Position numbers and translations under genes: made by a program. Under the pieces are notes generated by a model. That model worked only from the letters and a program-made list of their open reading frames with translations. It was not told the DNA's origin and searched no databases. This document shows positions 1 through 8,468 of a DNA stretch of 64,000 nt, one piece after another. Every line of letters begins with the position of its first letter. Position 1 is the first letter of the stretch. The stretch comes from Deltaproteobacteria bacterium HGW-Deltaproteobacteria-15 (GTDB taxonomy: Bacteria; Desulfobacterota; DSM-4660; Desulfatiglandales; HGW-15): positions 1 to 64,000 of the forward strand of contig PHBH01000012.1 in assembly GCA_002840535.1 (NCBI GenBank), read 5' to 3'.

Positions 1-178
1 TCCTGTCTCAGTGACAGGGTAATGCTACTGACAAATTCACTCGGCAGTTAATACTGACGTTTTCATTCGGCTATCACAGGTTCTCTCGTTTGTCTTGTTT
101 CATATACCCAAATGGGTTATCTTTTTCAGCATCTTGCTCTTATCAGTCCGCAGGTCATGCGATTGGGAGGATTACCGG

Positions 179-1405
179 TTGTTTTTCAACGTCAAGACCA
201 CTGAAGAGGTGCTGGAGATCATCCAGGGCTTCAACCCCGTAGAGGAGGAGAATATCGATCTCTCAAATGCATCCGGGAGGGTGCTCGGCCGGGATATGAT
301 CTCTCCCGAGGACCTGCCGGGTTTCCCTCGCTCCTCCATGGACGGATTTGCGGTAAGGGCCAAGGATACTTTTGGAGCGAGTGAGAGCCTTCCTGCGCTT
401 CTCGAGCTGAAGGGCGAGGTCCTCATGGGACAGATCCCGGCGGTATCGGTCGAGTCCGGCACTGCAATCCGGATATCAACGGGAGGCATGGTGCCGGAGG
501 GCGCGGATGCAGTCGTCATCATAGAACACTGCCACCTGCTGGATGAGACGACCCTCGAGGTCATGCGCGCCGCTTCACCTCAGGAGCATATCATTCGCCC
601 GGGCGACGATTTCGCACGTGGTGCGGCGGTTTTGAAAAAAGGATGGACCCTTCGGCCCCAGGACATTGGAGTGATGGCGGGCCTGGGGATTTTGAAGACA
701 TCGGTTCACAGGCGGCCCAGGGTGGCCGTGATCTCCACCGGAGACGAGGTCATCCCGATCGATCGAAAACCGAAACCCGGCGAGATCAGGGATATCAACA
801 CGTACACCCTTGTGAGTTTCTGCGAAATCGAAGGGGTGAGTCCCCTCCCGCTGGGCTTGTGCAGGGATCAGTTCGATCCGTTGCGGGAGTTGATCGAGAG
901 GGGCCTGAGAGAAGCAGACTCGGTGTGGATTTCAGGCGGCAGCTCTGTTGGGACAAGGGACATGACCGTGAAGGTGCTGAAATCTTTCCCCGGCATGGAA
1001 CTGCTCGTTCACGGGATCTCCGTCAGCCCTGGCAAACCGACCATTCTTGCAAGAGTCGATTCAAAAGCGGTGTTCGGACTGCCCGGACATACGGCATCGG
1101 CCATGGTTATTGCCGAGGTATTTCTGAAGCCGTTTCTGGGAAGGCTCGCAGGCAGAAATCCCGATCCTCTGAGGGACCGGAGATTCGTGGATGCCGTTTT
1201 GGGCAGAAACATCGAATCCGCAAGCGGGAGAGAGGATTACATCAGGGTAAAGCTTGTCGCAGGCGAGGAGGGGTGGGTAGCGGAACCCCTGTTCGGAAAA
1301 TCGGGACTTATATCGACCCTGGTAGAAGGAGACGGGCTCGTCAGGATTCGGAGAAACGAGGAGGGGCTCTACAGGGGAGACAAGGTGAGGGTGATGATTC
1401 TATGA
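179..1405 (+). CDS. moeA: Molybdopterin molybdotransferase MoeA
   Basis: This 408-residue protein should insert molybdate (or tungstate) into adenylylated molybdopterin in the cytoplasm, the last step of basal Moco synthesis. MoeA signatures run in order: MDGFAVRAKDTFG near residue 55, PGDDFARGA, VISTGDEV, GGSSVGTRDMTVKVL in the central nucleotide-binding-like domain, SPGKPTILAR and GLPGHTASAM, then the C-terminal beta-barrel domain IV. I chose a TTG start at 179 because GGGAGG lies eight bases upstream. The reading frame stays open to an ATG at 95, but that extension is hydrophobic, lacks a ribosome site and is not MoeA-like. The stop overlaps the next moeA in an ATGA junction, so the pair is translationally coupled. 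Confidence 0.93.
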   Translation: MFFNVKTTEEVLEIIQGFNPVEEENIDLSNASGRVLGRDMISPEDLPGFPRSSMDGFAVRAKDTFGASESLPALLELKGEVLMGQIPAVSVESGTAIRISTGGMVPEGADAVVIIEHCHLLDETTLEVMRAASPQEHIIRPGDDFARGAAVLKKGWTLRPQDIGVMAGLGILKTSVHRRPRVAVISTGDEVIPIDRKPKPGEIRDINTYTLVSFCEIEGVSPLPLGLCRDQFDPLRELIERGLREADSVWISGGSSVGTRDMTVKVLKSFPGMELLVHGISVSPGKPTILARVDSKAVFGLPGHTASAMVIAEVFLKPFLGRLAGRNPDPLRDRRFVDAVLGRNIESASGREDYIRVKLVAGEEGWVAEPLFGKSGLISTLVEGDGLVRIRRNEEGLYRGDKVRVMIL

Positions 1406-3333
1406 AGCGACAAATTTACCTGGATCTGAAGACCCTTGAAGAAGCGAAGGTGATCCTTTTCTCCCGTTTTGGTGGAGAAAAGACAAAGCCGGAAGAAATC
1501 CTGGTCAGGGATTCCCTTCACCGCATAACCGCGGAACCGGTGTTTGCAAGGTTCTCGGCCCCCACCTATCATTCGGCGGCAATGGATGGGATTGCGGTTA
1601 AAGCGGAATCTACATACGGAACCACGGAGAGGAGCCCGAAGACCTTGAAGACAGGTCCGGATGCGGTGTGGATCAACACCGGCCAGGCCATGCCCGGAGG
1701 CTTTGACTCGGTCATTATGGTGGAAAAGGTCCACCAGCTCGATGAAGAGAGGCTGGAGATCCGCAGCCCTTCCTATCCGTGGCAGAATGTCAGGAAGGTG
1801 GGGGAGGACATTGTTGCAACTCAACTCCTTCTCCCTCAGCACCACGAGATCAGACCCTATGACATGGGCGCTCTCATCTCGGCGGGAATCCTTTCGGTCA
1901 TGGTTCGCCGCCGGCCGCTGGTGGCGGTCATCCCCACCGGGTCCGAGCTCATGGCTCTTGGGGATCTGCAAAGCCCCGATCAGCTGAAACCGGGCAGCAT
2001 CATCGAGTTCAACTCGGTCGTTCTGGCAGGACTTATCCGTGAGAGCGGCGCCATCCCCGAGGTTTACGGGATCGTGCAGGATTCGGAAGATCAAATTGCC
2101 GCGGCCCTGAACAGGGCAGTGGATTCAGAGGCGCACGTGGTCATCATCAATGCGGGTTCTTCTGCCGGCAGCAAGGATTACACCGTCCATCTCATTGCGG
2201 AGATGGGCGAAGTCCTGGTCCATGGAGTCGCCATGATGCCGGGCAAACCGACGATCCTTGGTGTGGTCAGAGGAAAGCCGGTGATCGGAAATCCCGGCTA
2301 CGTCGTTTCTTCGGCATTTTCCTTTCAGCAGTTTGTCCGCCCGCTCCTTCACTCACTGCAGGCAAAGAGGTTGCCCGAGACCAAAAAGGTCAAGGTGCGG
2401 CCCTCCAGGGATTTGCCCTCCAAGTTGGGAACCGAGGAGTTTCTGCGGGTGAATATCGGAAAGGTGGGGGACAAGCTGATCGCCACACCGCTCCAGCGCG
2501 CAGCCGGCTCGATTACGTCCCTGACCAGAGCGGAAGGGATCCTGCGCATCCCGGCATTGTCGGAGGGAGTCTCCCAGGAAGAGGCAGTCGATGCGGAGCT
2601 GCTCGTTGAAGAGCAGGAGATCGAACGCACAATCGTCATTATCGGCAGTCACGACATCACGCTGGACATTCTTGCAGATGAAGTCAGGAGAAGAGGAGAC
2701 GATGTTCGCATTTCCTCGGGAAACGTAGGCAGCCTCGGCGGGCTCATGGCTCTCAGAAAGGGCACATCCCACATGGCCGGCTCTCATCTGCTGGACGTGG
2801 AAACGGGAGAGTACAACCTCTCTTATGTAAAGCGCTACCTTAAGGGGATGAAGGTCTCGATCTTCCATCTGGTTCTGAGAGAGCAGGGACTGATACTGCC
2901 CAAAGGCAACCCCAAGTCCATTCAGTCCATCCGGGATCTTGCTCGCAAAGGCGTTTCGTTTGTCAACAGGCAGCCAGGGTCGGGAACCAGGGTGCTTCTG
3001 GATTACCAGCTCGGGCTTGAAGGCATTGCTCCAGATTCTATCCGGGGATATGAACATGAGGAATTCACGCACATGGCGGTCGCCGTGGATGTGCTGAGCG
3101 GGGTGGCGGATTGCGGCATAGGAATTTATGCCGCCGCAAAGGCGTTGGATCTTGACTTTGTCTCCATGGTGGAAGAACAATACGACCTGATCATCCCAAG
3201 CAGTATGCTCGGCCTTCGAGGGGTGCAATCCATCCTTCGAACCATAGAAAGCGGTCACTTTCGAGAAAGGGTTCGGGCGCTGGGAGGCTATGACCCTTCC
3301 AGAAGCGGGGAGTTCTGGGTGGAGGCGAGCTGA
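1402..3333 (+). CDS. MoeA fused to C-terminal PBP-like (PF12727-type) domain
   Basis: This 643-residue protein has two parts. Residues 1 to about 400 are a second MoeA: MDGIAVKAESTYG, PTGSELMAL, NAGSSAGSKDYTVHLI, MPGKPTILG and GNPGYVVSSAF. Residues from about 415 to the end resemble the type-2 periplasmic-binding fold without a signal peptide: GSHDITLDILADE, then GNPKSIQSIRDLA, VNRQPGSGTRVLLD, IRGYEHEEFTH, VADCGIGIYAAAKALDLDF and YDLIIPSSML. The same domain ends the XRE regulator at 60166-61287, where GNPRRIRSIEDLA, REPGAALRVLLDD and SIRGYTREVHTHHEGA align with it. In the family this domain is thought to bind molybdate, tungstate or a cofactor intermediate; that is inference. Two MoeAs in one genome can mean separate Mo and W insertion. 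Its start overlaps the moeA stop (ATGA). Confidence 0.9.
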   Translation: MKRQIYLDLKTLEEAKVILFSRFGGEKTKPEEILVRDSLHRITAEPVFARFSAPTYHSAAMDGIAVKAESTYGTTERSPKTLKTGPDAVWINTGQAMPGGFDSVIMVEKVHQLDEERLEIRSPSYPWQNVRKVGEDIVATQLLLPQHHEIRPYDMGALISAGILSVMVRRRPLVAVIPTGSELMALGDLQSPDQLKPGSIIEFNSVVLAGLIRESGAIPEVYGIVQDSEDQIAAALNRAVDSEAHVVIINAGSSAGSKDYTVHLIAEMGEVLVHGVAMMPGKPTILGVVRGKPVIGNPGYVVSSAFSFQQFVRPLLHSLQAKRLPETKKVKVRPSRDLPSKLGTEEFLRVNIGKVGDKLIATPLQRAAGSITSLTRAEGILRIPALSEGVSQEEAVDAELLVEEQEIERTIVIIGSHDITLDILADEVRRRGDDVRISSGNVGSLGGLMALRKGTSHMAGSHLLDVETGEYNLSYVKRYLKGMKVSIFHLVLREQGLILPKGNPKSIQSIRDLARKGVSFVNRQPGSGTRVLLDYQLGLEGIAPDSIRGYEHEEFTHMAVAVDVLSGVADCGIGIYAAAKALDLDFVSMVEEQYDLIIPSSMLGLRGVQSILRTIESGHFRERVRALGGYDPSRSGEFWVEAS

Positions 3334-3563
3334 TTCGTGTCTCGTAAACAGCACAGAGATTGGAGAGAGCCGACTCCAGCCAAAGGCTGGCAACCGCTCA
3401 TCCTTAGAGTTGTGGATCTTTCCGAAATCTGGTAAAACGTTTGACGAAGACAAGAGGAAAGCGATATCGTTTCGCCTTCTGAAAGGCCCCTCGTAGAAAG
3501 TTCTGAAACTGTCAATCGATTCCAAACGGATGGTTAAATGGAACCTGGAAGGAGAGGCTCGAA

Positions 3564-3893
3564 ATGAGTTCTTTTCGACTGCAATCGAGACACTACATCG
3601 TGGATGATGATGGACGCATCATCATAGGAGAGGGAAGGGGCGAGATACTCGAGAATATCGAGAAGACCGGCTCGATCAACCTGACGGCCAAGATCATGAA
3701 GATGTCTTACAAGGGGGTCTGGAGCAAGATCAAGGCCACTGAAGAGACCATGAAGGTGAAGATCGTGCAGAGCAACAGAAAACAAGGATCCTCTTTGACC
3801 AGAGAAGGGAAAGAGCTTCTCCGGAATTACAAGATCCTGAAAGAGAAATGTCTGAAGGCGGATGATCGTATCTTCAAGAGTATATTCAAGTAA
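3564..3893 (+). CDS. ModE N-terminal-type winged-helix regulator (no Mop domain)
   Basis: This 109-residue protein matches the DNA-binding half of ModE: GRGEILENIEKTGSINLTAKIM followed by MSYKGVWSKIKATEE, then a basic wing and LTREGKELLRNY. In ModE the helix-turn-helix bears the 'GSIxxAAKxxxMSYKxAW' pattern, which is seen here. It lacks the C-terminal Mop/TOBE oxyanion-binding domains, so it either works without direct molybdate sensing or needs a partner. The start has GGAGAGG nine bases upstream. It lies 230 bases after the moeA pair and before a rho-independent terminator, consistent with a molybdenum regulatory role. Targets cannot be read from the sequence. Confidence 0.82.
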   Translation: MSSFRLQSRHYIVDDDGRIIIGEGRGEILENIEKTGSINLTAKIMKMSYKGVWSKIKATEETMKVKIVQSNRKQGSSLTREGKELLRNYKILKEKCLKADDRIFKSIFK

Positions 3894-3923
3894 GAAGCTC
3901 TTTCGATTGGGCAGTGTTTTCTC

Positions 3924-3948
3924 AAAGGGTCGGGCAGACCCTTTTTTT
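3924..3948 (+). terminator. Rho-independent terminator after modE-like gene
   Basis: AAAGGGTC pairs with GACCCTTT around a five-base loop (GGGCA), and a run of T residues follows directly. It sits 30 bases after the modE-like stop and separates the molybdenum genes from the tol cluster. Confidence 0.85.
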
Positions 3949-4169
3949 GCCTGCGGCACGAAACCGGATGTCAAGAATTCAAAAACCCTCTCAAGAAGCA
4001 GTGCCGGCATGGCATACCTGATTCGGTGCCCTTCGATCGAGGTATGGAAGAGTAGACGGGTCTTTTTGCCAAACCGCCGAATTTGGAGCATTTCCCGCCT
4101 TTCCCCTTGCAACGGGGGGTTTGTGGTTATAGAACCAAATCTTTGGAACCTCATGTCAAGGATGGAAAA

Positions 4170-5015
4170 ATGATAACAGAGTTGCTCAACATTATACTTG
4201 TTCCGGGCGTGATCTCCGTGGAAGGAGCGTTTACCGGCGATATCTTTCAGATGATTATTCACGCCGGACCGGTGGTGAAGTTCATTATGTTTATCCTGTT
4301 TCTCTTCTCCGTGGTCTCCTGGGCGATCATCTTCATGAAGTGGAGACTCCTGAGGAAGGCCAGAGAAGAAACCGCCTATTTTCTGGATCTTTTCTGGGAC
4401 ACTGCGGAAATGTCGAAGGTATACAATGAATCCGAAGACCTTCCTTACAGCCCCGTGGCCAATCTGTTCAGATCCGGATACTCTGAGATCGTGAGGATGA
4501 ACAAGATACAGTCTCAGCCTAAAGGGAGTGCCGGCAACTCCTCGATGCAGCCCTTGCTGGATGTGGTGGAAAGATCCCTCAAGAGGGCGACCATCGATCA
4601 GGGCAACAGGCTGGAAAAGGCACTCTCGTTTCTCGCAACCACGGGCAATACGGCCCCATTTATCGGTCTTTTTGGAACGGTTTGGGGGATCATGGAGTCA
4701 TTCCGGGGGATCGGCCTCAAAGGGGCGGCCAATCTGGCCGTTGTCGCACCCGGGATTTCCGAAGCCTTGATCGCCACTGCCGCAGGACTGGCCGCAGCGA
4801 TTCCGGCAGTGGTGGCGTTCAATTACTTCAACAGCAAGGTCGGTTTTCTGAAGTCGGAGATGGATAATTTTTCCTCGGACTTTCTGAGCCTGGTGGCGCG
4901 CCAGTTCATGAAGAAGATGATGTCGTCCAAAGAGGAGGAAACAGGCGCAGGGTTCAGAAGACAGGGATCAGGGAGTCAGGAGAGTGAGGGCAGAAGGCGA
5001 ACCTCGGAATCCTGA
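4170..5015 (+). CDS. tolQ: TolQ/ExbB-type proton channel subunit
   Basis: TolQ forms the inner-membrane proton channel with TolR and energises TolA for outer-membrane constriction and stability. The 281-residue protein has one membrane helix at about residues 25-48 and two near the C-terminal half, containing TGNTAPFIGLFGTVWGIM and ISEALIATAAGLAAAIPAV, the conserved ExbB/TolQ pore helices. AAGGAT precedes the ATG at 4170; the frame is open upstream to 4083 but without a ribosome site. The last 25 or so residues are rich in Gly, Ser, Arg and Glu and are encoded by sequence resembling the dispersed repeats of this genome, so the tail is probably acquired. It is the first gene of a tol-pal cluster. 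Confidence 0.92.
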   Translation: MITELLNIILVPGVISVEGAFTGDIFQMIIHAGPVVKFIMFILFLFSVVSWAIIFMKWRLLRKAREETAYFLDLFWDTAEMSKVYNESEDLPYSPVANLFRSGYSEIVRMNKIQSQPKGSAGNSSMQPLLDVVERSLKRATIDQGNRLEKALSFLATTGNTAPFIGLFGTVWGIMESFRGIGLKGAANLAVVAPGISEALIATAAGLAAAIPAVVAFNYFNSKVGFLKSEMDNFSSDFLSLVARQFMKKMMSSKEEETGAGFRRQGSGSQESEGRRRTSES

Positions 5016-5130
5016 AGTCCGCTGTTTGTTTTGTAACCTGCGTGCTCTTCGCGTCCTTCATGGTGGAAATCAGAGGTTCCATGAAGGGATTCTGCGCCAT
5101 TAAGAGCACAAAGAGCATGACTAAACCAGA
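4950..5130. repeat. Degenerate intergenic repeat spanning the tolQ 3' end
   Basis: The DNA from the last codons of tolQ to just before tolR is made of short near-repeats (CAGGGATCAGGGAGTCAGG and similar), and contains TGCTCTT at 5040 that can pair with AAGAGCA near 5102. The style matches other palindromic repeats in this window. The tolQ stop lies inside it. Confidence 0.4.
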
Positions 5131-5148
5131 ATCCAGGATGGTGTGAGA

Positions 5149-5550
5149 ATGCAGGCAGGCAACGGCAGGAAGCTTATGTCCGAAATCAATGTCACTCCCC
5201 TGGTGGATGTGATGCTGGTTCTTTTGATCATCTTCATGGTAACCGCTCCCATGATGACCCAGGGCCTTGATGTCAACCTGCCCCAGACAACGGCAAAGAG
5301 CATCAAGACTCAGGAGGATCCCTTGTTTATGACCATAAACAAGAAGGGGGAGATCTTCCTTGAGGAACATATGATCCGGTTGGAGGATCTGGAGGAGAAG
5401 GTAAAGAGCATCTTCAAGTATCGAAGGGATAAGGAACTCCTCCTCAGGGCCGACAGGGACATTCCTTACGGCGTGGTGATCAAGGTGATTGCCGCAGTCA
5501 AAAGAGCAGGGATTGACAAGCTGGGCATGGTGACCGAACCTAAGGATTAG
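5149..5550 (+). CDS. tolR: TolR/ExbD-type proton channel subunit
   Basis: This 133-residue protein has the ExbD/TolR layout: a short cytoplasmic N-terminus, EINVTPLVDVMLVLLIIFMV as the single membrane helix with the essential aspartate of TPLVDVML, and a periplasmic domain that ends near the C-terminus. The aspartate carries protons with TolQ. I prefer the ATG at 5149 over the in-frame GTG at 5143 because AGGATGG lies eight bases before it. It sits 133 bases after tolQ, an unusually wide gap filled with repeat-like DNA, and two bases before tolA. Confidence 0.92.
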   Translation: MQAGNGRKLMSEINVTPLVDVMLVLLIIFMVTAPMMTQGLDVNLPQTTAKSIKTQEDPLFMTINKKGEIFLEEHMIRLEDLEEKVKSIFKYRRDKELLLRADRDIPYGVVIKVIAAVKRAGIDKLGMVTEPKD

Positions 5551-5552
5551 AA

Positions 5553-6395
5553 ATGGCATTCGAGACTGCAGAAAATTCCAGATCCTGGGGGGGCCAGAAG
5601 TGGAGCCGCATGGTAGCCATCTCTCTGGGTTTCCATGTGGCAGGGATGATGCTGATCATGCTTCTGGCAAACACCGGCCCCAGCATCAGATCTTTTCGCG
5701 GGGTTTCGTACGAAGTAAGTATAGTGGAGCTGCCTGGAGGCGGAGCCCGGAAGACACCCGGACCCTCTTCAGGTCCGGTTGAAACGAAGGCTGAGAAGGC
5801 CGTGGTCAAGGAAACAAAAGCGCAAAGGATCGAGGAGGCAAAGAAGGCAGAAAAGCCCATTGTGGTGGCGAAAAAGACGATCGAGAAAGCCACCCCTCAA
5901 ACCGAGAAGCCCAAGGTTTCTCCTATGGAACAGGTCAACAAGGCGATTTCCAAGATAGAGAGAAAAGTCAAATCCGACAACGTGGATCACCTCAATGCGG
6001 CGATTTCGAAACTCCAGGCCAAGACTCAGGTCGGTGAGCGACCAGGAGGAGGCGGTGCGCAGGGCGGTGGCGTGGAAGGCGAGGGCCAGGGGGCGGGCGG
6101 CGGTCCTATGGCCCTGTACCAGATGGAGGTGGAAGCCAGGATAAAAAGCAATTGGTCCTATCCGATTGCCATGGATAAAGAGAAGCTGGAAGCGGTCGCT
6201 GTCCTCGTCGTCAAACAGGACGGCACCATCATGAAAACACGGTTGGAAAAGCGCTCTTCGAGCACGCTTTTCGATGAATCGGTTCTAAAAGCAATAGAAC
6301 GTTCCAACCCATTACCGCCATTTCCGGAGAGTTACAGGAAAAGCTATGATGAACTTGAGATCACCTTTAATCTCAAAGACCTGGAAGATCTTTAG
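5553..6395 (+). CDS. tolA: TolA/TonB-type energy transducer
   Basis: The 280-residue protein has a membrane anchor at about residues 20-42, a long charged middle region rich in Lys, Glu and Ala (about 65-150), a glycine-rich hinge (GGGGAQGGGVEGEGQG, about 165-185) and a TonB/TolA C-terminal domain beginning YQMEVEARIKSNWSYP. TolA links TolQR in the inner membrane to TolB and Pal. AAGGAT precedes the start two bases after the tolR stop. Its last 50 bases overlap tolB, a tight coupling. The C-terminal domain looks more TonB-like than E. coli TolA, but the neighbours decide the role. Confidence 0.88.
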   Translation: MAFETAENSRSWGGQKWSRMVAISLGFHVAGMMLIMLLANTGPSIRSFRGVSYEVSIVELPGGGARKTPGPSSGPVETKAEKAVVKETKAQRIEEAKKAEKPIVVAKKTIEKATPQTEKPKVSPMEQVNKAISKIERKVKSDNVDHLNAAISKLQAKTQVGERPGGGGAQGGGVEGEGQGAGGGPMALYQMEVEARIKSNWSYPIAMDKEKLEAVAVLVVKQDGTIMKTRLEKRSSSTLFDESVLKAIERSNPLPPFPESYRKSYDELEITFNLKDLEDL

Positions 6396-7689
6396 CGCAG
6401 TTCTGTTGGTCGGGCTGATCACGGTCTTTCACCTCTTCCGAGCGGATACTGCTTCTGCCAGGATCTATATCGATATCAATGCCCCATCCGTGCAAAGGCT
6501 CAAAATCGCAATACCGGATTTCAAGAACTTCTCAGAGAGGAGCGAAAACCCCGATCTCGCAGCGAGCCTGCCTTCGGTACTATCCAACGACCTAGACCTG
6601 AGCGGCTTTTTTGCACCCATGGACAAGGCCGCCTTTTTGGCCGACACCCAGGGTCAGGCTTCCCTCGAGGAGACCCGGTTCAGGGATTGGTCCGTTATCG
6701 GCGCCGATCTTTTGGTCAAAGCGGGTTACACGTGCATTGGACAGAGTCTTGAAGTGGAGGTGAGACTCTACGATATCCTCTCCGCCCGACAGTTGCTTGG
6801 AAAGAGATTCCTTGGAAGAGTCGATGAGCAAAGAACTCTGATGCACCGGGTGGGAAACGAGATCATCTATCTTCTCACAGGGAACAAGGGGATGTTCCTC
6901 TCAAAAATCACCTTTGTGGGAACCGGTACTGGAAACAAGGAAATCTACATAGCCGATTATGACGGCCAGAACGAGAAGCAGTTGACATCGGACAAGACCA
7001 TAGCCCTTCTTCCAAGGTGGTCCCCCCAGGGGGATATGATCTGTTTCAACTCCTATAAGGATGGAAGCCCCATGCTTTATCTGAAGGAGCTTCTTTCCGG
7101 CAAGGTGAGGCGAATCTCCGACAGACAGGGGCTGAACGCCGGCGGCTCGTGGGCTCCCGACGGCAAGAGCCTGGCCCTCGGAATGACTCATGGAGACAAC
7201 CTGGACATTTTCAACATCGATCTCACAGGGAAAATCCTGAAGCGTCTGACCAACCATTCCGGAATAAACGTATCCGCAACCTACTCCCCGGACGGGTCAA
7301 GATTCGCCTTTGTCTCGAACAGGTCGGGCACTCCTCAGATCTATATCAAGGACATAGCCGAGGACAGGGAAGAGCGGATCACCTTTCAGGGCAATTACAA
7401 CACCTCTCCTTCCTGGTCCCGTCTGAACCGCATTGTATTCTGCGGGAGTTACGAGGGAAAATTTGACATCTTTACAGTGGATCCGGATGGGAGGAATTTG
7501 AGAAAACTGACCGACGGCCAGGGCGACAACGAGGAGCCTTCCTGGTCTCCCGACGGGAGATACATCGTCTTCAGCTCCAATAGGGAAGGGGGGTATCATC
7601 TGTACATCATGAACGCCAACGGACAGAATCAGAGGAGGATCACATTCATGAAAGGGCAGCAGACTTCGCCCTCGTGGTCTCCATTCTGA
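6346..7689 (+). CDS. tolB: TolB periplasmic beta-propeller protein
   Basis: TolB binds Pal in the periplasm and is displaced by TolA. The 447-residue product begins with a positively charged, hydrophobic signal sequence ending near SASA (residues 30-38). The N-terminal domain contains IAIPDFKN and an LSNDLDLSGFF-like stretch typical of TolB. The C-terminal half has five to six propeller repeats of the form W-SP-G--I-F-S-R (for example PRWSPQGDMICFNS, ATYSPDGSRFAFVSNRSG, PSWSPDGRYIVFSSNREG). AGGAAAA precedes two adjacent ATGs at 6346 and 6349; either may be used. The gene starts inside tolA. Confidence 0.93.
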   Translation: MMNLRSPLISKTWKIFSAVLLVGLITVFHLFRADTASARIYIDINAPSVQRLKIAIPDFKNFSERSENPDLAASLPSVLSNDLDLSGFFAPMDKAAFLADTQGQASLEETRFRDWSVIGADLLVKAGYTCIGQSLEVEVRLYDILSARQLLGKRFLGRVDEQRTLMHRVGNEIIYLLTGNKGMFLSKITFVGTGTGNKEIYIADYDGQNEKQLTSDKTIALLPRWSPQGDMICFNSYKDGSPMLYLKELLSGKVRRISDRQGLNAGGSWAPDGKSLALGMTHGDNLDIFNIDLTGKILKRLTNHSGINVSATYSPDGSRFAFVSNRSGTPQIYIKDIAEDREERITFQGNYNTSPSWSRLNRIVFCGSYEGKFDIFTVDPDGRNLRKLTDGQGDNEEPSWSPDGRYIVFSSNREGGYHLYIMNANGQNQRRITFMKGQQTSPSWSPF

Positions 7690-7815
7690 CGCTTCGACAA
7701 TTGTGAAACTTCTTGTGTTTTGTGAAGAATGGTGGTATAGGACCGGATTCGGGAGTTGAAGTTGGATTATTCAGATTATGAAACGCTTAATGTAACTGAG
7801 GAGGTAGAAAAGAGT

Positions 7816-8367
7816 ATGGTACGAAAGTGGATGATGGTGTTGGTTGTATGTGTCTTTGCAGCGTCGTTGCTGGGCTTTAGCTCCTGTGCGAAGAAGCAGG
7901 TAAAGACCGACGAAGCTGCGAAACCGGCCGCGGTCAAGCAGGCTGCACCGGCGGCGCCTTCGGATGATGCGGACCGACAGAGGAGGCTGGCGGAGCTCGA
8001 GAAACAGCAGAAGCTCCAGGCTGAGATCAGGGCCTTCGAATCGGAAAACATCTTCTTTGATTTCGACAAGTCGGAGCTGAAGCCGGCTGCACGAACCGTT
8101 CTTGAGAAGAAGGCAGGTTGGTTGAGGGCAAATTCTCAGTACAAGCTGAAAATTGAAGGTCATTGCGACGAAAGGGGAACAGTGGAGTACAACCTGGCCC
8201 TTGGTGAAAGAAGGGCAAAAGCCGCAATGAAGTACCTCAGCGCCCTCGGCATCTCCGCCGACCGCATGACCACCGTCAGCTATGGTGAGGAAAGACCGGC
8301 TGATCCTGGGAAGAACGAAGCCGCTTGGGCCAAGAATAGACGGGATGAGTTCAAGCTGGCGAAGTAA
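7816..8367 (+). CDS. pal: Peptidoglycan-associated lipoprotein Pal
   Basis: Pal anchors the outer membrane to peptidoglycan. From the ATG at 7816 the 183-residue product starts MVRKWMMVLVVCVF and has a lipobox LLGFSSC, so the mature protein begins at a lipidated cysteine. A short Lys/Ala linker is followed by the OmpA-like domain: IFFDFDKSELKP, IEGHCDERGTVEYNLALGERRA (DERG is the peptidoglycan-binding signature) and NRRDEFKLAK. GAGGAGG lies about eleven bases upstream. The frame is open back to 7756, but those residues are not signal-like. Confidence 0.94.
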   Translation: MVRKWMMVLVVCVFAASLLGFSSCAKKQVKTDEAAKPAAVKQAAPAAPSDDADRQRRLAELEKQQKLQAEIRAFESENIFFDFDKSELKPAARTVLEKKAGWLRANSQYKLKIEGHCDERGTVEYNLALGERRAKAAMKYLSALGISADRMTTVSYGEERPADPGKNEAAWAKNRRDEFKLAK

Positions 8368-8401
8368 TTGCCTTTTTTGTCTTCATCTCAGCATAACGTG
8401 A

Positions 8402-8437
8402 AGGGGAGACCGACCTCACCGAAGATCGGTTTCCCCT
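8402..8437. other. Stem-loop between pal and ybgF
   Basis: AGGGGAgACCGA pairs with TCGGTtTCCCCT across a twelve-base loop with one mismatch. There is no strong T-run, so it may be an RNA-stability or processing hairpin in the tol transcript rather than a true terminator. Confidence 0.55.
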
Positions 8438-8468
8438 CTCACAGTCCAGAGAATACAGGAAGGATGTA

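Noticed and set aside
1..178. Hairpins CCTGTC/GACAGG (2-18) and ACCCA/TGGGT (106-117) before moeA as a Moco riboswitch.
   Set aside because: Both stems are short and isolated; nothing resembles the large conserved Moco motif.
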